Assembly (NCBI GenBank): GCA_963762965.1
Contig: CAVXME010000001.1
Span: forward strand, 3,038,001 to 3,102,000
DNA: 64,000 bases
Origin: DATBAX01 sp963762965
GTDB taxonomy: Bacteria; Acidobacteriota; Terriglobia; Terriglobales; Acidobacteriaceae
Direction: 5' to 3'
This document shows, piece by piece, positions 26,125-35,052 of this stretch. Numbering within the stretch: the stretch's first letter is position 1; each line of letters opens with the position of its first letter. The notes under the pieces are model-generated. The model was not told the DNA's origin and did no database searches. It was given only the letters and a program-made list of their open reading frames with translations. A program made the translations under genes and the position numbers.

Positions 26125-26131
26125 ACCTATT

Positions 26132-26200
26132 TTTCACCACAGAGGCACAGAGAAAGACGTTTTTTGATTTTCTCCGTGACTCTGTGTCTCTGTGGTGAGA
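26132..26200. repeat. Inverted repeat CACCACAGAGGCACAGAG between the xer genes
   Basis: The left arm TTCACCACAGAGGCACAGAG (26133-26152) and right arm CTCTGTGTCTCTGTGGTGAG (about 26180-26199) are near-perfect complements separated by about 28 nt. They form a large hairpin in the 88-bp spacer between the two recombinase genes. Elements with this wording are dispersed repeats in unrelated genomes, so this is not taken as a recombination site. Confidence 0.7.
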
Positions 26201-26212
26201 TGAACTTGATTT

Positions 26213-27127
26213 ATGCGCGAAAACAAGCAATCTAAAACCGTCGTCGAGAAGGCCGTAGCCCAGTTTCTCCGCAATCTTCTCGCGCGCAACGCCTCGGCCC
26301 ACACCATCAAGGCCTATACCGGAGATCTGGCAAATTTCTCCGCCTATGCTGGCTCGCGCAGTTGGCAGAGCATTGATCACGTAGCCATTCGCGGATTTCT
26401 TTCACATCTGTACGAAAAGGGACTGGGGAAGGCCTCAGTGGCGCGCGCACTGGCCGCAGTACGTTCTCTTTATCACTGGTTGGCTCAGGAAGGCGTGGTG
26501 GAGCAGAATCCAGCAGCACTGGTTTCCACGCCTAGGCTGCCGAAGAAACTTCCGCGCGTTCCAACCATCGAAGAAATGAATACCGTGCTCGATGGCCAAA
26601 TGCCGGAAACGGCTTGGTTCCCGGATCGCGATCGCCTGATGCTCGAACTGCTTTATGGCTGCGGCATCCGTAACTCGGAGCTGATCGGAATCAATCTCGA
26701 CGACATTCGCCTGAGCGCCGAAGCCATCCTGATTCGCGGCAAGGGAAAGAAGGAACGCTATGTGCCTTTCGGAGATTCAGTGAAGATCGCACTTGCCGTT
26801 TATTTGCCAACCCGTCAAAAGCGACTCGCCGACTGCAAGAAAAATATCACGGCTTTACTGATCAACCAGCGCGGTGGCCGCCTCACCACTCGCAGTGTGG
26901 GACGCATTATCAAGAAGATCGCCGTCGCCAAAGGAATGTCACCCGACGTGCATCCCCATACTCTGCGTCACGCCTTTGGCACCCATATGCTGGAAGAAGG
27001 AGCTGATCTGCGGGCCATCCAGGAAATGTTGGGCCACGAGCGGCTTTCAACCACGCAGCGCTACACCCAGCTCTCCATGAAGCACGTTTTGCAGGTATAC
27101 GACCAGACGCACCCGCGAGCGAAATAA
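26213..27127 (+). CDS. xerC: XerC-type tyrosine recombinase
   Basis: A 304-residue recombinase with an N-terminal core-binding domain (residues 12-100) and the catalytic residues in GCGIRNSELIGI (Arg), RGKGKKERYVPFG (Lys), HTLRHAFGTHM, LGHERLSTTQ and RYTQ (Tyr). It is well diverged from its neighbour, so this is not a recent duplication. The start is the ATG at 26213. Having both Xer genes side by side is uncommon; they are usually unlinked. Confidence 0.85.
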   Translation: MRENKQSKTVVEKAVAQFLRNLLARNASAHTIKAYTGDLANFSAYAGSRSWQSIDHVAIRGFLSHLYEKGLGKASVARALAAVRSLYHWLAQEGVVEQNPAALVSTPRLPKKLPRVPTIEEMNTVLDGQMPETAWFPDRDRLMLELLYGCGIRNSELIGINLDDIRLSAEAILIRGKGKKERYVPFGDSVKIALAVYLPTRQKRLADCKKNITALLINQRGGRLTTRSVGRIIKKIAVAKGMSPDVHPHTLRHAFGTHMLEEGADLRAIQEMLGHERLSTTQRYTQLSMKHVLQVYDQTHPRAK

Positions 27128-27142
27128 AGCTAGAAGCTTCGA

Positions 27143-29866
27143 TTACGACTTCCTGAGTTCTTCCCACATCCCAACCACTCGTTCTTTCACTTGCGCGGTG
27201 AGCCGTTCGTACTCTGCTTCCGACGCGGCGGTTTCTGGCGGAGGCAGAATCGGGTCACCGAACGTAATCTGCAACGGAGCAAACTTCTGGAAGCCTTTCC
27301 CACGCGGCCAGGCTTCGTAGAATCCTTCAATCGCAATCGGCACGATCGGAACCTGTAGGTGGATAGAAAGAATTGCTGCGCCCTTCTTGAAGATCCTAGG
27401 CTTGCCATCAATGCTGCGCTCCCCTTCAGGGTAGAGGATCAACACCCGTCCATTTCGCAGGCCGTAAGCCCCTGCCCGCATGGCTGGAATCAGGTTCGCA
27501 TCCGGGTCCACCACGACCACTCGCAGCCAGCGCGCCAGGATTCGCATGGAGCCTGAACCGAATATTTCGCTGGTGCCCACGGCAAACAAACCACGAAAAA
27601 TCCTCCAGGGAAGAATGCTGGCCAGGATAAGCGGATCCAGATAACTCTGGTGGTTGGAAGAAAGAATGAAGGGACCGTGAGCAGGAAGCTTTTCCAGGTC
27701 TTCGACGCGCAAGCGGAAGAGCAAGTATGAGAAAAGCCGCAGCCCCAGGAATATCGCAAACAACGCGGCTGCGCTGAAACGTTCGGGGCGTTTGAGCGCA
27801 AGGGCTTCCGGATCGGTTGGCTCTTCGCGTAGCACCGCCGTCCAGCCGGCAAATTGCCCTCGGGTTGCGGTCTTGCCGCTGGCTGCACTTTCGCGAATCG
27901 CATCGACCAGTTCGCGTACGGTATAAATTTCCGCCAATTGTGACTCTTCCACGTCGCCGCCGATTTCCTGTTCGAGCGCGACCAGAAGCTCGACCCGCAG
28001 CATCGAATCGAGACCAAGGTCGAGCTCAAGATTGTCCCCAGGGCGAATCAGGGCGGCTGCGGCTTTCGAGTATTCGCGCATCACTTTGAGTGCTCGTTGT
28101 ACGTCTGGTTGCTCGATCCAGGCGGTTTCGTCAGCGGTTAAGGGCTTTTCTGATTCGGCTTTCTCTTCGCCAGTCTGTCCCGAGGCTTGATTGGCCCGGG
28201 CGCGCTTTTCAATTTCGAAACGTTTTAGTTTGCGCGTAGTCGTGCGCGGCAAATCCTCCTGCCAGATTTCGTAACTCCCAATCCGCTTGGTGGAAGCCAG
28301 CTGCGCCGACAGGCCCTCAATGTCCCAGCGGATTACTTCCTTTGAGTTAACGATCTTTCTTTCCTTGAGAACGTCGAAATTGGGCACGATCACGGCATGC
28401 AGTCGCTCCGCGGTGGGGTCCCCCGGCGGTCCTTCGAGCCCCATGACCGCGATCTCCTTAACGTAGGAAGACTTCAAGTAATGGGCCTCAATTTCTTCCG
28501 GATAAATGTTTTTTCCGTTGCTGAGGACGATGACTTCCTTCTTGCGACCGGTGATGAACAGATTGCCGGCTTCGTCAAAACGCCCGAGATCGCCGGTGTA
28601 AAACCATCCGTCTTTCAGAACAGCCTCCGTGGCGTCGGGGCGATTCCAATATCCCTTCATCACAATGGCGCCACGAATCGCAATTTCGCCAATGTCCGGA
28701 CCGTTTTCTTGCGGCTGTGGATCGGCAATCCTGGCTTCCACCCCAGGGAGGGGCTTGCCAACGGAGCCGATGACGTTGTCATGGGGAGAGGTTGCAAAGG
28801 CGGCGGCGCTGGTTTCAGTCAGGCCGTAGGCTTGCAGGACATCGATTCCGAGCGCATAAAAGTCACGCCCGATCTGCGGATCAAAGCGCGAGCCTCCGGT
28901 TACCAGATAACGCATCCTGGGGCCAAAGGTATTGTGAACCTTGCCGAAGAATAGCTTTCCTGTGTTCCAGCCGAATTGCCGGGCGAAGCGCGTAGCCGAC
29001 ATCATCGCTCGCACTACCCAGCGCGCCAGCTTTCCTCGTTTGGCGACTTCCTTGAAAATACGATCGTGAATCAGATAGAAAAATTGTGGCACCACGGCAA
29101 ACGCCGTGATCTCGCGCTCTTTCAATGCCCGCAGCAGTTCGGTGGTATTTAACGTCTCCAGGTAGACAACGCGTGCGCCCTTCACCAGTGGCAACAGAAG
29201 GTTCGCCATCTGGGAGAGCACATGAAATAGAGGCAGTACGCCGAGCACGGCATCGGTGGGGCCAATGTCCACCCAGGCGAAGACGGCCTCGACTTCACCC
29301 AGAATGTTGGCGTGGGTGAGCATCACGCCTTTGGGATCGGCCGTCGTGCCAGAAGTGTAGATCAAGCAGGCGAGATCATCGCTGGTGACGGGCAAGGGAG
29401 AGAAGCCGCCGTGCCCGGCCGCGAAAATTCGGTCGAGATCATTTATGACTTGCGCCGGATCGCCAGCTTCATCCGTGAGCACAATCCCGGCTCCGATTTC
29501 TTTGAAAGCATCTCGCGCAATCGGCAGGTGCTTCGTATCGCAGAATATGAGAGAACTGCCGCTGTCCTTCAACAGCTTGGCTACCTGGTCCAGATGAAGC
29601 GCGGTATCCAGAGGGACCGTCGTGCATCCGGCAGCGATGATCCCGAGATAGGCGGCCACCCAGCGCGGGTGATTGTCCGCCAGGATGGCGATGCGGGTGC
29701 CCTGGGGAAATTTGCTTTCGGTGAGCCAATGCCCAATGGATTCCGCCATCTGGAGCACTTCCGCATAGGTGTAGCTTTCCATGCGGTCGCGCCGCTGAAT
29801 CTCCAGGGCGACATTGCCCGGCCAGTGTTCAGCGCATTCGCGAAAGCGGTCGTAGAAGGTCGGCAT
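27143..29866 (-). CDS. Three-domain acyl ligase - acyl carrier - acyltransferase (Aas-like)
   Basis: A 907-residue fusion. Residues 1-560 are an AMP-forming acyl-CoA/ACP synthetase (YTSGTTADPKGV at 170-181, YGLTETSAA at 347-355, DGWFYTGDLGRF at 419-430). Residues 585-665 are a carrier domain with the phosphopantetheine Ser621 in LDLGLDSML. Residues 700-907 are a PlsC/LPLAT domain with NHQSYLD (738-744) and YPEGER (812-817). The likely reaction is activation of a fatty acid, loading on the internal carrier, and transfer to a lysophospholipid or related acceptor in the membrane. E. coli Aas has the domains in reverse order and no carrier domain. Confidence 0.88.
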   Translation of the reverse strand: MPTFYDRFRECAEHWPGNVALEIQRRDRMESYTYAEVLQMAESIGHWLTESKFPQGTRIAILADNHPRWVAAYLGIIAAGCTTVPLDTALHLDQVAKLLKDSGSSLIFCDTKHLPIARDAFKEIGAGIVLTDEAGDPAQVINDLDRIFAAGHGGFSPLPVTSDDLACLIYTSGTTADPKGVMLTHANILGEVEAVFAWVDIGPTDAVLGVLPLFHVLSQMANLLLPLVKGARVVYLETLNTTELLRALKEREITAFAVVPQFFYLIHDRIFKEVAKRGKLARWVVRAMMSATRFARQFGWNTGKLFFGKVHNTFGPRMRYLVTGGSRFDPQIGRDFYALGIDVLQAYGLTETSAAAFATSPHDNVIGSVGKPLPGVEARIADPQPQENGPDIGEIAIRGAIVMKGYWNRPDATEAVLKDGWFYTGDLGRFDEAGNLFITGRKKEVIVLSNGKNIYPEEIEAHYLKSSYVKEIAVMGLEGPPGDPTAERLHAVIVPNFDVLKERKIVNSKEVIRWDIEGLSAQLASTKRIGSYEIWQEDLPRTTTRKLKRFEIEKRARANQASGQTGEEKAESEKPLTADETAWIEQPDVQRALKVMREYSKAAAALIRPGDNLELDLGLDSMLRVELLVALEQEIGGDVEESQLAEIYTVRELVDAIRESAASGKTATRGQFAGWTAVLREEPTDPEALALKRPERFSAAALFAIFLGLRLFSYLLFRLRVEDLEKLPAHGPFILSSNHQSYLDPLILASILPWRIFRGLFAVGTSEIFGSGSMRILARWLRVVVVDPDANLIPAMRAGAYGLRNGRVLILYPEGERSIDGKPRIFKKGAAILSIHLQVPIVPIAIEGFYEAWPRGKGFQKFAPLQITFGDPILPPPETAASEAEYERLTAQVKERVVGMWEELRKS

Positions 29867-30099
29867 CTTCGTCGGGAAATATACCTGAAAAGCTTAACGA
29901 GCGCTGAGTCCATCGCGTCGACTGAATCATTGGAATCAATGCCACAGCCAGTGTTTCTCTGACACGAGTAGCGTGCAAAAGGGTTAAACACCCTTCCCGC
30001 GACTTACCGCCGCACGCTGCATCTAATATGCTAGGCTTCTAAAGGACGCAGAATTAAGCGATTTGATGCCACTCGATTTGCCCATCAAGGAATCTATAG

Positions 30100-33087
30100 T
30101 TGATTAACACACTGTTAGGCAAGGTTTTCGGGACCAAGAACGAGCGCGAGGTCAAGCGCTTGATGCCCAATGTGGAGGCCATCAATGCGCTCGAGCCCGC
30201 CATGCAAAAGCTCAGCGACGAGGAACTGCGCGCCAAAACCGACACCTTCCGCCAGCGCGTCCAGGAGCGTCTGAGCCGGCTTCCTGAAGCTCCCGATGAT
30301 CCCAGTGATTCCGACGCAATCAAGCAGCTCGACGACGAGAAATATAAAGCGATTCAGGAAGCGCTGGGCGAGATTCTTGTCGAAGCCTTCGCGGTGGTTC
30401 GCGAGGCCGGACGCAGAGTCCTAAACATGCGGCACTTTGATGTGCAACTTATCGGCGGCATGGTTTTGCACGATGGCAAGATCGCCGAGATGAAGACCGG
30501 CGAAGGCAAAACCCTGGTCGCCACCCTTCCGGTTTATCTCAATGCTCTCAGCGGACGCGGCGTGCACGTGATTACGGTCAACGATTATCTGGCCAAGCGC
30601 GACTCGGAATGGATGGGCCGCCTCTACAGCTTTCTCGGCCTGAGTGTTGGCGTCATCGTCCACGATCTCGACGACCAGCAGCGCCGCGACGCCTATGCAG
30701 CCGACGTGACCTACGGCACCAACAATGAGTTTGGCTTCGACTACCTGCGCGACAACATGAAGTTCGACGCCAAGGATTGCGTGCAGCGCGGCCACAACTT
30801 CTCCATCGTAGACGAAGTGGATTCCATCCTGATTGACGAGGCCCGCACGCCGCTCATCATTTCTGGCGCAAGCGAAGAATCCACCGACAAATATGCCAAG
30901 GTCAATCGCATCATCCCCAAACTGGAAAAAGGCAAGGAGATCGACGTTGCACCCGGCGAGCCCGCCCAGCTCACTGGCGACTACGTGGTTGATGAAAAGC
31001 ACCGCAGCATCACCGTCACCGACGATGGCTGGATAAAAGTGGAAGGACTTTTGGGCATCGGCAACATCGCCGATCCGGAAAACTGGGACCTTAAGCACCA
31101 CGTCGAGACCGCCATCAAGGCGCATTCTCTTTACCACCGCGATGTGGAATACGTGGTGAAAGACGGCGAAGTCATCATCGTGGACGAGTTCACCGGGCGC
31201 CTGATGCCAGGGCGGCGCTGGTCGGATGGTCTGCACCAGTCGGTCGAAGCCAAAGAAAACGTAAAGATCGAACGCGAGAACCAGACGCTCGCCACCATCA
31301 CTTTTCAAAATTATTTCCGCATGTACAAGAAGCTGGCGGGCATGACCGGTACCGCGGAAACCGAAGCCCCTGAGTTCGACAAAATCTACAAGCTCGAAGT
31401 AAATGTGATTCCCACCAACAAGGAAATGCGGCGGCTGGAGAACCCGGACGTCGTTTACCGGACGGAAAAAGAAAAGTACTATGCGGCTTCCGACGAGGTC
31501 CAAAAGCTCCATGAAACCGGCCAGCCGGTGCTGGTGGGCACCACGTCGATCGAAAAATCCGAGCGGCTCTCCGAGTTACTGAAGAAAAAAGGCATCAAGC
31601 ACGTGGTGCTCAATGCCAAGTACCACGAGCGTGAAGCCGAAATCGTGGCCCAAGCGGGACGCAAAGACATGGTCACGATTGCCACCAACATGGCCGGTCG
31701 TGGCACCGATATTCTGCTCGGCGGCAATCCCGAGTTCATGGCCAAGCAGGAATGCGTGAAGAAGGGAATCGCCCAGCCTTTGCGCGCTGCGCAGGGCAAA
31801 ATCCAAATCGAAGTCGACGACTCGAAAAGCACGGTCTGGTACTACAACGGCAATGAATATGTAGTTCCAACCGATCAGTGGACGGAAGCCTTCAATCGTC
31901 ACAAGCTCCAAACCGACAAGGAGCACGATGAAGTCGTGGCCGCAGGCGGTCTGCACATATTTGGCACCGAACGCCACGAGGCTCGCCGCATTGATAACCA
32001 GCTCCGCGGCCGCGCCGGCCGCCAGGGTGATCCCGGTTCATCGCGCTTTTATCTCTCACTCGAAGATGACCTTATGCGCATCTTCGCCAAGGAATGGGTC
32101 TCGAATCTGCTACAGCGGCTCGGCATGGAAGAAGGCATACCGATTGAATCCAAGCTGATCAGCCGTCGCATCGAGGCAGCGCAGAAAGCAGTCGAAGGGC
32201 AGAACTTTGAAGCTCGCAAACACCTGCTTGAATATGACGACGTAATGAACAAGCAACGCGAGGCGGTCTATGGTCTCCGCCGCCGCTTGCTGCAAGGAGT
32301 GGATCAGAAAGACCTGATTCTTGAAGAGTATGTATCTGGCATTCTGGCTGCCCAGCTTGATGAATTCTGTCCGGTCAAGGCCCATCCTGCGGACTGGGAC
32401 CTCAAGGGTTTAAAAGATGCGATGTTCAGTCGATTCGGAGTGGACATTCTTGCGGAAGGAATCCAGCCAGAGTCGCTCAACCGCCAGGAACTGGGCGATG
32501 CAATTTTTGACAAACTCAAATCTCGTTACGACGGCAAGGAATTTCTCATCGGGCCTGATGCCATGCGCTATCACGAGCGCATGATCATGTTGAACGTGAT
32601 TGATTCGCAGTGGAAAGACCACCTGCGAGACATGGATCACCTGAAGGAAGGCATCGGGTTACGCGGCTACGGCCAGCACGACCCACTGGTCGAATATAAG
32701 CGCGAGTCGTTCGACATGTTCGAAGCCATGATGCAGCGTTTCCAGGAAGAAACTGTCCGACTTCTCTACTTGATGCAGATTCTGGAACGGCCCGTCGATA
32801 CCGCCTCCGCCCCCGACGGCACAGGCACGATCCCAGGTCTACCCCGAGGCGGAGGAGATGGCAACGGCAGCCGTCCGCCCCGAAATGTAGCCACTTCGGT
32901 GGATGAAATTGAAGAAGCGTTCCAGCGCAGAAAGCGCCGCGAGCTGGATCAGGCGCGCATGGCTGGTTCTGGCGACCAGCAGACGGTACAACAGGTCGTA
33001 CGCGGCGGCGATAAAATCGGGCGCAATGATCCCTGTCCCTGCGGGTCAGGGAAGAAATACAAGAAATGCTGCGGAGCCAACGCCTAG
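30100..33087 (+). CDS. secA: Preprotein translocase motor ATPase SecA
   Basis: A 995-residue protein and the essential ATPase of the Sec export pathway. Walker A MKTGEGKT is at 131-138 and the DEVD box at 238-241, followed by the preprotein cross-linking domain and NBD2 motif TNMAGRGTDI. The C-terminal zinc-binding CPCGSGKKYKKCCG is complete. Extra segments near KGKEIDVAPGEPAQLTGDY and IEVDDSKSTVWYYNGNEY make it longer than E. coli SecA. Translation starts at a TTG (30100) with AAGGAA seven bases upstream; no ATG is available near the conserved N-terminus LLGKVFGTKNEREVKR. Confidence 0.96.
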   Translation: MINTLLGKVFGTKNEREVKRLMPNVEAINALEPAMQKLSDEELRAKTDTFRQRVQERLSRLPEAPDDPSDSDAIKQLDDEKYKAIQEALGEILVEAFAVVREAGRRVLNMRHFDVQLIGGMVLHDGKIAEMKTGEGKTLVATLPVYLNALSGRGVHVITVNDYLAKRDSEWMGRLYSFLGLSVGVIVHDLDDQQRRDAYAADVTYGTNNEFGFDYLRDNMKFDAKDCVQRGHNFSIVDEVDSILIDEARTPLIISGASEESTDKYAKVNRIIPKLEKGKEIDVAPGEPAQLTGDYVVDEKHRSITVTDDGWIKVEGLLGIGNIADPENWDLKHHVETAIKAHSLYHRDVEYVVKDGEVIIVDEFTGRLMPGRRWSDGLHQSVEAKENVKIERENQTLATITFQNYFRMYKKLAGMTGTAETEAPEFDKIYKLEVNVIPTNKEMRRLENPDVVYRTEKEKYYAASDEVQKLHETGQPVLVGTTSIEKSERLSELLKKKGIKHVVLNAKYHEREAEIVAQAGRKDMVTIATNMAGRGTDILLGGNPEFMAKQECVKKGIAQPLRAAQGKIQIEVDDSKSTVWYYNGNEYVVPTDQWTEAFNRHKLQTDKEHDEVVAAGGLHIFGTERHEARRIDNQLRGRAGRQGDPGSSRFYLSLEDDLMRIFAKEWVSNLLQRLGMEEGIPIESKLISRRIEAAQKAVEGQNFEARKHLLEYDDVMNKQREAVYGLRRRLLQGVDQKDLILEEYVSGILAAQLDEFCPVKAHPADWDLKGLKDAMFSRFGVDILAEGIQPESLNRQELGDAIFDKLKSRYDGKEFLIGPDAMRYHERMIMLNVIDSQWKDHLRDMDHLKEGIGLRGYGQHDPLVEYKRESFDMFEAMMQRFQEETVRLLYLMQILERPVDTASAPDGTGTIPGLPRGGGDGNGSRPPRNVATSVDEIEEAFQRRKRRELDQARMAGSGDQQTVQQVVRGGDKIGRNDPCPCGSGKKYKKCCGANA

Positions 33088-33102
33088 CCCTCTGCCCCGC
33101 CT

Positions 33103-33774
33103 TTAGTTGAGCTGGGGAACATCGATTTCCTGTTCGCTTTTTCTCGCCAGCGATTGAGGATCGAACTCCGCGAGGACGAGATGTCTTTTGCGTTCGTAGA
33201 GAACGGTCAACTCGCCACCTGAGAATGCGGCCAATTGAATTGCCCTGACGTTCGTCGCCGCCTCGACAATATTCCGAGCTGTAGGATCGAACAGTAGAAG
33301 TCTCCCCCCGGCTTCGGCCGAGTTGGATGCTGGCATCACCAGAACCGCAGTCGCGACTGTCCGCGTCCCTTTGGCATCTCGCTCGTCGTTGATCTCCGTA
33401 CTATCGGCGATGACGTGATCGTTGTCGGGGAGCAGCCAGCGCCCGCTTTTCTGGCCCGGTTCGATGAACAGGATGTTCCGTGTCTCCGCGTACCCGCCGC
33501 TGCTCAAACCTTTTCCTCCGCGATTCAGCGAGAGATCGATTTGGACCACGTTGCTTCCCGGCACTATAACCGCGCGGCCAAGCGATAAGTCAGCGCTCGA
33601 GCCGTCAACGGCTACGGGAACGCCTACTGTTTCTTCGCGATGTCGAACCATTTTGTCACCGAATTCCGACACTAGCGCTGCCACGATGCCCACGGTAGCG
33701 GCCCCGGCAGCAAGGAGAATGAGTACGGCATTGATGCGCCAGACATAGCGAAAGAATCGTTGAGATTTCGTCAT
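33103..33774 (-). CDS. Membrane-anchored protein of unknown function
   Basis: A 223-residue protein with one N-terminal membrane helix (about residues 13-37) and an extracytoplasmic beta-rich region that includes DLSLGRAVIVPGSNVVQIDL and GGELTVLYERKRHLVLAEF. I recognise no family. The start at 33774 has AAAGGAG about 10 bases upstream. It follows the beta-propeller gene by 44 bp on the same strand and the two are likely co-transcribed. It could be a partner or anchor of that propeller protein. Confidence 0.6.
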   Translation of the reverse strand: MTKSQRFFRYVWRINAVLILLAAGAATVGIVAALVSEFGDKMVRHREETVGVPVAVDGSSADLSLGRAVIVPGSNVVQIDLSLNRGGKGLSSGGYAETRNILFIEPGQKSGRWLLPDNDHVIADSTEINDERDAKGTRTVATAVLVMPASNSAEAGGRLLLFDPTARNIVEAATNVRAIQLAAFSGGELTVLYERKRHLVLAEFDPQSLARKSEQEIDVPQLN

Positions 33775-33818
33775 AATCGGAAGTCTCCTTTGCCCCAACC
33801 GAAATCAAAACCTGCTAA

Positions 33819-34979
33819 CTATTTCCCCGGCTTCACCAGCACGAACGATTTCACCACAATGTTGTTCGGTTGTGCGCCCACCGGGATCATGGTGAGCAGC
33901 GAATACTCTCCGCGTTCGAACTTCTTCTTCGGAATACGCTTTTGGATGACGGTGACATCTCCCGAGGCTGAATCCAAAATCAAAAGATAATTCTGACTCC
34001 GCGAGAGTGCCAGCCCATCGGGATGGCTTCCCACCGGCAGTGAGGCAATCATCTTTCCCAGATCAATGTCGTACACCGACACCGCGCTGGCTCCAAAGTC
34101 GGAAACATACAGGCGGGAATTATCGTCACTCACGACACCATGCGCGGGGTTCGTGCCGATCAAATAACTGCCGCTGACTTCATTGGTCGTGGTCTCGATA
34201 ATCGAGATGCTGTCCGAATCAAAGTTGCTCACCATCAATTCGCCGCCGTCGGGCTTCAACGCCAGATGCACCGGCGTCTTTCCGACATCGAGCAGGGCGA
34301 GTACCTTCTCGCTCCTCAAATCAATGGATGCGACCTGCGATGAACCCGAGCAAGCCACGAAGGCTTTGCTGCTGTCCGGAAGGATGACGATGTCTTCCGG
34401 CTGCTGGCAAACTGGAATCGTGCTCCGTACTTTGAGTTGCGCGGTATCGATCAGGGAAACCGTGTTGTCGCCGCGATTGCTCACCACGACGGTCGTGCCG
34501 TCTGGGGAGACTCGGGCGAGCCCAGGTGAAAGTCCGACACGAAGAACACCAAGGACGATGCGCCTATCCAGATCAATGACCGAAACGTTGTTGGAGGCCG
34601 AGTTGGCAACGTAGGCGCGCTTCCCGTCCTCCGAGACGTCGATGAAATAAGGCTTGCCGTGTACTCCGATGGTAGCCACCACCAGATTCTGCTCGGCGTC
34701 AATCACACTGATGTTGTTCGACGCCGTGTTGACCACATACACTTCGTTCTTCTTGCTATTCGCCGCCACTCCCGTCGGCTCGTTGCCTACTTTGACGGTC
34801 TTGGCAGGCTCAAAGCTGCGCAGGTCAATTACGCTGACGGTATTACTTTTTCCATTGGTGATATAGGCATATTCGCGATAAGCAGGCCCGTTCGCCGGTA
34901 ACGGACGCTCGCCAAAGTACCACCAGCCGAGTCCGCCCAGGACGGGAGCCAGAACAATGATGAGGAGTAGTTTTCTCAA
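33819..34979 (-). CDS. YncE-like seven-bladed beta-propeller (YVTN repeat) protein
   Basis: A 386-residue protein with an N-terminal membrane anchor or signal (residues 1-22) and about seven repeats of roughly 42 residues built on AYVTN/YVVN...SNNVSVIDL...V..TI.VG..P. Examples are YVVNTASNNISVID, YVANSASNNVSVIDL and YVSDFGASAVSVYDID. Such propellers are extracytoplasmic binding or scaffold modules; some members bind DNA or quinone-type cofactors. Function is not known. It lies between the TonB-like gene and the small membrane protein gene, all on the minus strand. Confidence 0.85.
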   Translation of the reverse strand: MRKLLLIIVLAPVLGGLGWWYFGERPLPANGPAYREYAYITNGKSNTVSVIDLRSFEPAKTVKVGNEPTGVAANSKKNEVYVVNTASNNISVIDAEQNLVVATIGVHGKPYFIDVSEDGKRAYVANSASNNVSVIDLDRRIVLGVLRVGLSPGLARVSPDGTTVVVSNRGDNTVSLIDTAQLKVRSTIPVCQQPEDIVILPDSSKAFVACSGSSQVASIDLRSEKVLALLDVGKTPVHLALKPDGGELMVSNFDSDSISIIETTTNEVSGSYLIGTNPAHGVVSDDNSRLYVSDFGASAVSVYDIDLGKMIASLPVGSHPDGLALSRSQNYLLILDSASGDVTVIQKRIPKKKFERGEYSLLTMIPVGAQPNNIVVKSFVLVKPGK

Positions 34980-35052
34980 AGTAAATCGAAGGGAAAATTA
35001 AAGAGCTAAGACTACCAGAAAGGGTGCCGGAAAATTGGAACGAGCAATGCCA

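Noticed and set aside
26124..26213. A dif-like Xer recombination site between the xer genes
   Set aside because: The spacer holds the CACCACAGAGG hairpin repeat; I see no 28-bp site with 11-6-11 architecture.
30421..31512. A 363-codon open frame antisense to secA
   Set aside because: Same reason: it mirrors the conserved SecA coding sequence and has no independent support.
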